Positions 61,886-64,000 of a stretch of DNA of 64,000 bases are shown here, in pieces (within the stretch, counting starts at the first letter, position 1; each line of letters begins with the position of its first letter). The notes under the pieces are model-generated. The model made no database searches. It was not told the origin of the DNA and saw only the letters and a program-made list of their open reading frames with translations. This stretch comes from Kitasatospora sp. NBC_00374 (GTDB taxonomy: Bacteria; Actinomycetota; Actinomycetes; Streptomycetales; Streptomycetaceae). A program made the position numbers and the translations under genes. The DNA lies in assembly GCF_041434935.1 (NCBI RefSeq), contig NZ_CP107964.1, positions 3,844,001 through 3,908,000 of the forward strand. The letters are read 5' to 3'.

Positions 61886-62277
61886 GGCCGACGGGCCCGT
61901 TCGGCTCCCACCGGACGGGCCGGCTCCAGCCATGGCCCCACCAGGAGCCGATCGACCCCCCAGGAGAGCACCGGACCGCCCGCCCGGCCGACCGGAATCA
62001 CGGCACGGCCCGACGGTGCGTCAATTTGTCCTCGAACCCCAGTTCTTCGAGGCACTCTCCTGGCCGCACCGGAGTGCGGATGTTTCTCGGCCGTGCGAGA
62101 AATGACCGCGGGTGCACCTGAGAGAGCGCGGCCGCACCCGCCCCAGCCACGGGCGACACGCAATCCCTGAGCCGCGTGAGTGACAATCACGGCCCATCCC
62201 GAAGCCATCGGGCGATGATGCTGATTCGCCCGGCACCCGACCTCCAACAGTCGGGCAGAAAACGGAGGAAGAACTCT
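61886..62277. other. Intergenic region between chaplin genes
   Basis: 392 bp. It contains the inverted repeat at 62083-62102 and no gene with chaplin features or convincing codon bias. The last 120 bases should hold the promoter of the third chaplin; no -35/-10 pair was assigned with confidence. Confidence 0.5.
62083..62102. promoter_or_regulatory. Inverted repeat TTTCTCG-N6-CGAGAAA in the chaplin intergenic region
   Basis: Two perfect 7-bp A/T-containing arms flank GCCGTG, 176 bp upstream of the third chaplin. It is unlike the usual G+C-rich terminators here and could be a regulator binding site or, less likely, a late terminator for the second chaplin. Confidence 0.45.
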
Positions 62278-62520
62278 ATGCGCAACATCAAGAAGGCTGC
62301 CGCCCTCTCGCTCGCCGCGGCCGGCCTGGTGCTCGGTGCGGCCGGCGGTGCCTCCGCCAGCTCCAGCGCCGAGGCCGTCGTCGCCAACTCCCCCGGCGTG
62401 CTCTCCGGCAACAACATCCAGATCCCGGTGCACATCCCGGTCAACATCTGCGGCAACTCGATCGGCGTCATCTCGATCCTCAACCCGGCGTTCGGCAACT
62501 CCTGCGCCAACGTCGGCTGA
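62278..62520 (+). CDS. Short chaplin (80 aa)
   Basis: The signal peptide RNIKKAAALSLAAAGLVLGAAGGASA is followed by one chaplin domain: GVLSGNNIQIPVHIPVNICGNSIGVISILNPAFGNSCANVG with two Cys. GGAGGAAG is well placed before the ATG. It is nearly identical to the next chaplin in its signal region, showing tandem duplication. It is probably co-expressed with the fourth chaplin, 103 bp downstream. Confidence 0.95.
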   Translation: MRNIKKAAALSLAAAGLVLGAAGGASASSSAEAVVANSPGVLSGNNIQIPVHIPVNICGNSIGVISILNPAFGNSCANVG

Positions 62521-62623
62521 CTCAGCCGGCGCTGACGCGGCTGCACTCGCGTCGACCGCGTCGCACCGCCCCGTGGCGGTGCGGCGCACCCCTCCCCGTG
62601 TGTGATCTAGGAGATCAACTCCC

Positions 62624-62908
62624 ATGCAGAACGTGAAGAAGGCCGCCCTGCTCTCGGCCACCGCTGCCGGCCTGGTGCTCGGTGCGGCCGGCGGTGCCTC
62701 CGCCAGCTCCAGCGCCGAGGCGGTCGTCACCAACTCGCCCGGCGTGGTGTCCGGCAACTCGATCCAGATCCCGGTGCACGTCCCGGTCAACCTCTGCGGC
62801 AACTCGATCAACGTGATCGGCGCGCTGAACCCGGCGTTCGGCAACTCCTGCGCCAACGTGGACGCCCCGCACGTGCACGAGACCCCCGTGGTGGACGACG
62901 ACTGCTGA
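62624..62908 (+). CDS. Short chaplin with extra His/Asp/Cys C-terminal tail (94 aa)
   Basis: The signal peptide and chaplin domain (GVVSGNSIQIPVHVPVNLCGNSINVIGALNPAFGNSCANV) match the neighbour, but the protein continues DAPHVHETPVVDDDC. This adds two His, four Asp, one Glu and a third Cys. Standard short chaplins end just after the second Cys. The tail might bind metal or form an intermolecular disulfide; this is inference. GGAG precedes the ATG. Confidence 0.94.
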   Translation: MQNVKKAALLSATAAGLVLGAAGGASASSSAEAVVTNSPGVVSGNSIQIPVHVPVNLCGNSINVIGALNPAFGNSCANVDAPHVHETPVVDDDC

Positions 62909-62940
62909 TCACCCGCTGATCCGGCTCCGCATCGCGTCGA

Positions 62941-62969
62941 CTGCCCCCCGGCCCTGAGCCGGGGGGCAG
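62941..62969 (+). terminator. Terminator after the chaplin pair
   Basis: CTGCCCCCCGGC and GCCGGGGGGCAG are perfect 12-bp arms around CCTGA, 32 bases after the fourth chaplin's stop. TT follows the stem. Confidence 0.8.
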
Positions 62970-63040
62970 TTCGCATCGGGCCCGCCGACCGGGCGGCCCG
63001 ATGGCCCAACCACCCGATCACACCGAAGGATTGGTCCCGC

Positions 63041-63439
63041 ATGGCACTCAAGACGAGTGGCACCGGCGCCCTCGCCGTACTCGGCGCGGCGATGCTGCTG
63101 GGCGGCGCCGCCCCCGCGGCACACGCCGCTCCGGCCCAGCTCGCCCAGGGCCTGCCCGCCCCGGAGATCCCGATGCCCAAGCTCGCGCCGACCGACGTCG
63201 GCCAGGCCATGGAGGGCACCACCACCGGCCTCGGCTACGCCGTCGCGCCGGTCAAGACCCTGCGGCTGGACCCCTGGGCGCAGTCCTCCGCGGACTTCCT
63301 CAACAACGGCGTGGGCGTCCAGCCCGACAACGGCCTGCCGGCCGTCGGCACCGGGACGCTGACCGGCCCGCTGACCTCCGGCGGCGGTGCCAAGGACCTG
63401 CCCGCCGTCGGCCCGCTGCTGGGCGTCCTGCCGGGCTGA
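63041..63439 (+). CDS. Secreted protein of unknown function, 132 aa
   Basis: A clear signal peptide (MALKTSGTGALAVLGAAMLLGGAAPAAHA, cleavage near residue 29) is followed by a mature ~100-residue Pro/Gly/Leu-rich chain with no Cys (LAQGLPAPEIPMPKLAPTDVG ... LDPWAQSSADFLNNGVGVQPDNGLPAVG) ending LPAVGPLLGVLPG. GAAGGA precedes the ATG. Placement next to chaplins suggests a cell-surface role, but the family was not recognised. It is convergent with the final gene. Confidence 0.8.
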   Translation: MALKTSGTGALAVLGAAMLLGGAAPAAHAAPAQLAQGLPAPEIPMPKLAPTDVGQAMEGTTTGLGYAVAPVKTLRLDPWAQSSADFLNNGVGVQPDNGLPAVGTGTLTGPLTSGGGAKDLPAVGPLLGVLPG

Positions 63440-63470
63440 GGACACCGCCCCGGCCCGACGGACGCACGCA

Positions 63471-63507
63471 GGAGCCCGGCACCTCCCACGGGGCGGTGCC
63501 GGGCTCC
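63471..63507. terminator. Bidirectional terminator near the window end
   Basis: GGAGCCCGGCACC and its exact complement (13-bp arms) flank an 11-base loop, between the convergent secreted-protein genes. Confidence 0.8.
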
Positions 63508-63556
63508 CGGCCGTTCTCCGGCGCGCGGGCCGGCCGTCAGCCGACCGGCTCCCGGA

Positions 63557-64000
63557 TCACTCCCCGGTGCCGTGGTTGAGCACCCCGTCGATGCTCGTGG
63601 TCGCCGCGGCGGAGAGGGTGCGGACCGTGTCGACCGCGGACACCGGCCGGTCGTCGCCGCCGAGCGAGGCGCTGGCGCCCGGCACGGCCTGCACGCCCGC
63701 ACTCACCACCCGGGGGTCGAGCTCCCCGAAGGACAGCGCGCCGTCCGCGAGCTCTCCGCTGTGGTCGTTGAGGTACTTGACCGGCTGACCGAGTTCGAGG
63801 GCCGGGCCGGTCGCGTGCAGCGGCGCCGAGGGGGCGTCCAGGCCGAGGGTGCCGGGGGTGATCCCCTCGGCGGCGGCGGGCAGCGGCAGGGTGGTCTTGA
63901 GGGCGGGGCCGACGCTGCCGGAGGAGAGGGCGGGCACGACCTGCTCGGGCAGCAGCGTGGGCTTGTCCTGCGGCACCGGCGGCATCAGCGGGGAGGTCGG
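63557..64000 (-). CDS. Probable secreted protein, 5' end outside the window
   Basis: The frame is open through the window edge, so the start and any signal peptide are missing. The visible 147 residues are Pro/Ala/Leu/Gly-rich with LLPEQVVPALSSGSVGPALKTTLPLPAAAEGITPGTLGLD and SAVDTVRTLSAAATTSIDGVLNHGTGE, and contain no Cys. The composition resembles the neighbouring secreted protein and other low-complexity exported Streptomyces proteins. The family was not recognised. Confidence 0.6.
   Translation of the reverse strand, partial: PTSPLMPPVPQDKPTLLPEQVVPALSSGSVGPALKTTLPLPAAAEGITPGTLGLDAPSAPLHATGPALELGQPVKYLNDHSGELADGALSFGELDPRVVSAGVQAVPGASASLGGDDRPVSAVDTVRTLSAAATTSIDGVLNHGTGE

Overview
The window is about 73% G+C by eye, shows strong G/C third-position bias, many GTG starts and 4-base GTGA gene overlaps, and carries chaplins, an AccB/AccE acyl-CoA carboxylase, futalosine-type menaquinone genes, a kinase with a PQQ-type propeller and a DasR-type operator. 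This points to a filamentous actinomycete of the Streptomycetaceae (Streptomyces or Kitasatospora). It reads as chromosome: no tRNA, rRNA, insertion sequence, prophage or CRISPR array was recognised.

Layout. (1) 1-10.3 kb: the tail of a DUF6596 (ECF42-like) sigma factor fused to a degenerate tyrosine-recombinase-like domain, a Mug glycosylase, an SDR/LysR divergent pair, a squalene/phytoene synthase-family enzyme, an ankyrin/HEAT protein, YccF with an odd A+T-rich patch, and a complete ECF42 sigma factor with its YciI/DGPF partner and a matching upstream promoter. (2) 10.4-23.1 kb: a minus-strand respiratory block with solitary ctaD, htpX and a 10-gene nuo operon (nuoA-B-C-H-I-J-K-L-M-N) lacking nuoD, E, F and G. 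A sensor kinase without a neighbouring regulator reads away from nuoA. (3) 23.4-32.6 kb: HtrA-type lipoprotein protease, galE, Ser/Thr kinase with propeller, TetR regulator, FabH, L,D-transpeptidase.

(4) 32.7-40.8 kb: menaquinone genes mqnE, ubiX-like, mqnP and mqnL, interrupted by an Lrp regulator/threonine dehydratase pair and by cyclase, MOSC and VOC genes. (5) 41-44.3 kb: AccB-type carboxyltransferase with epsilon subunit, a small unknown gene and a probable broken zinc-ribbon ORF. (6) 44.4-50.9 kb: System II cytochrome c maturation (resA, ccdA, resB, ccsB) downstream of a histidine phosphatase and hemL. This fits the respiratory theme of the nuo, ctaD and menaquinone genes.

(7) 51-59 kb: conserved unknown genes, a wHTH/zinc-ribbon protein behind a perfect palindrome, two tandem paralogous small membrane proteins, a serpin, and a SIS-domain/GlcNAc-kinase-like operon behind a DasR-like site. 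(8) 59-64 kb: a surface region with a secreted SGNH lipase carrying a ricin-type lectin domain, four short chaplins (one with a perfect internal 54-bp duplication, one with an extra His/Asp/Cys tail) and two secreted proteins of unknown function, the last cut by the window edge.

Most intergenic gaps between convergent genes hold strong hairpins that look like bidirectional terminators.
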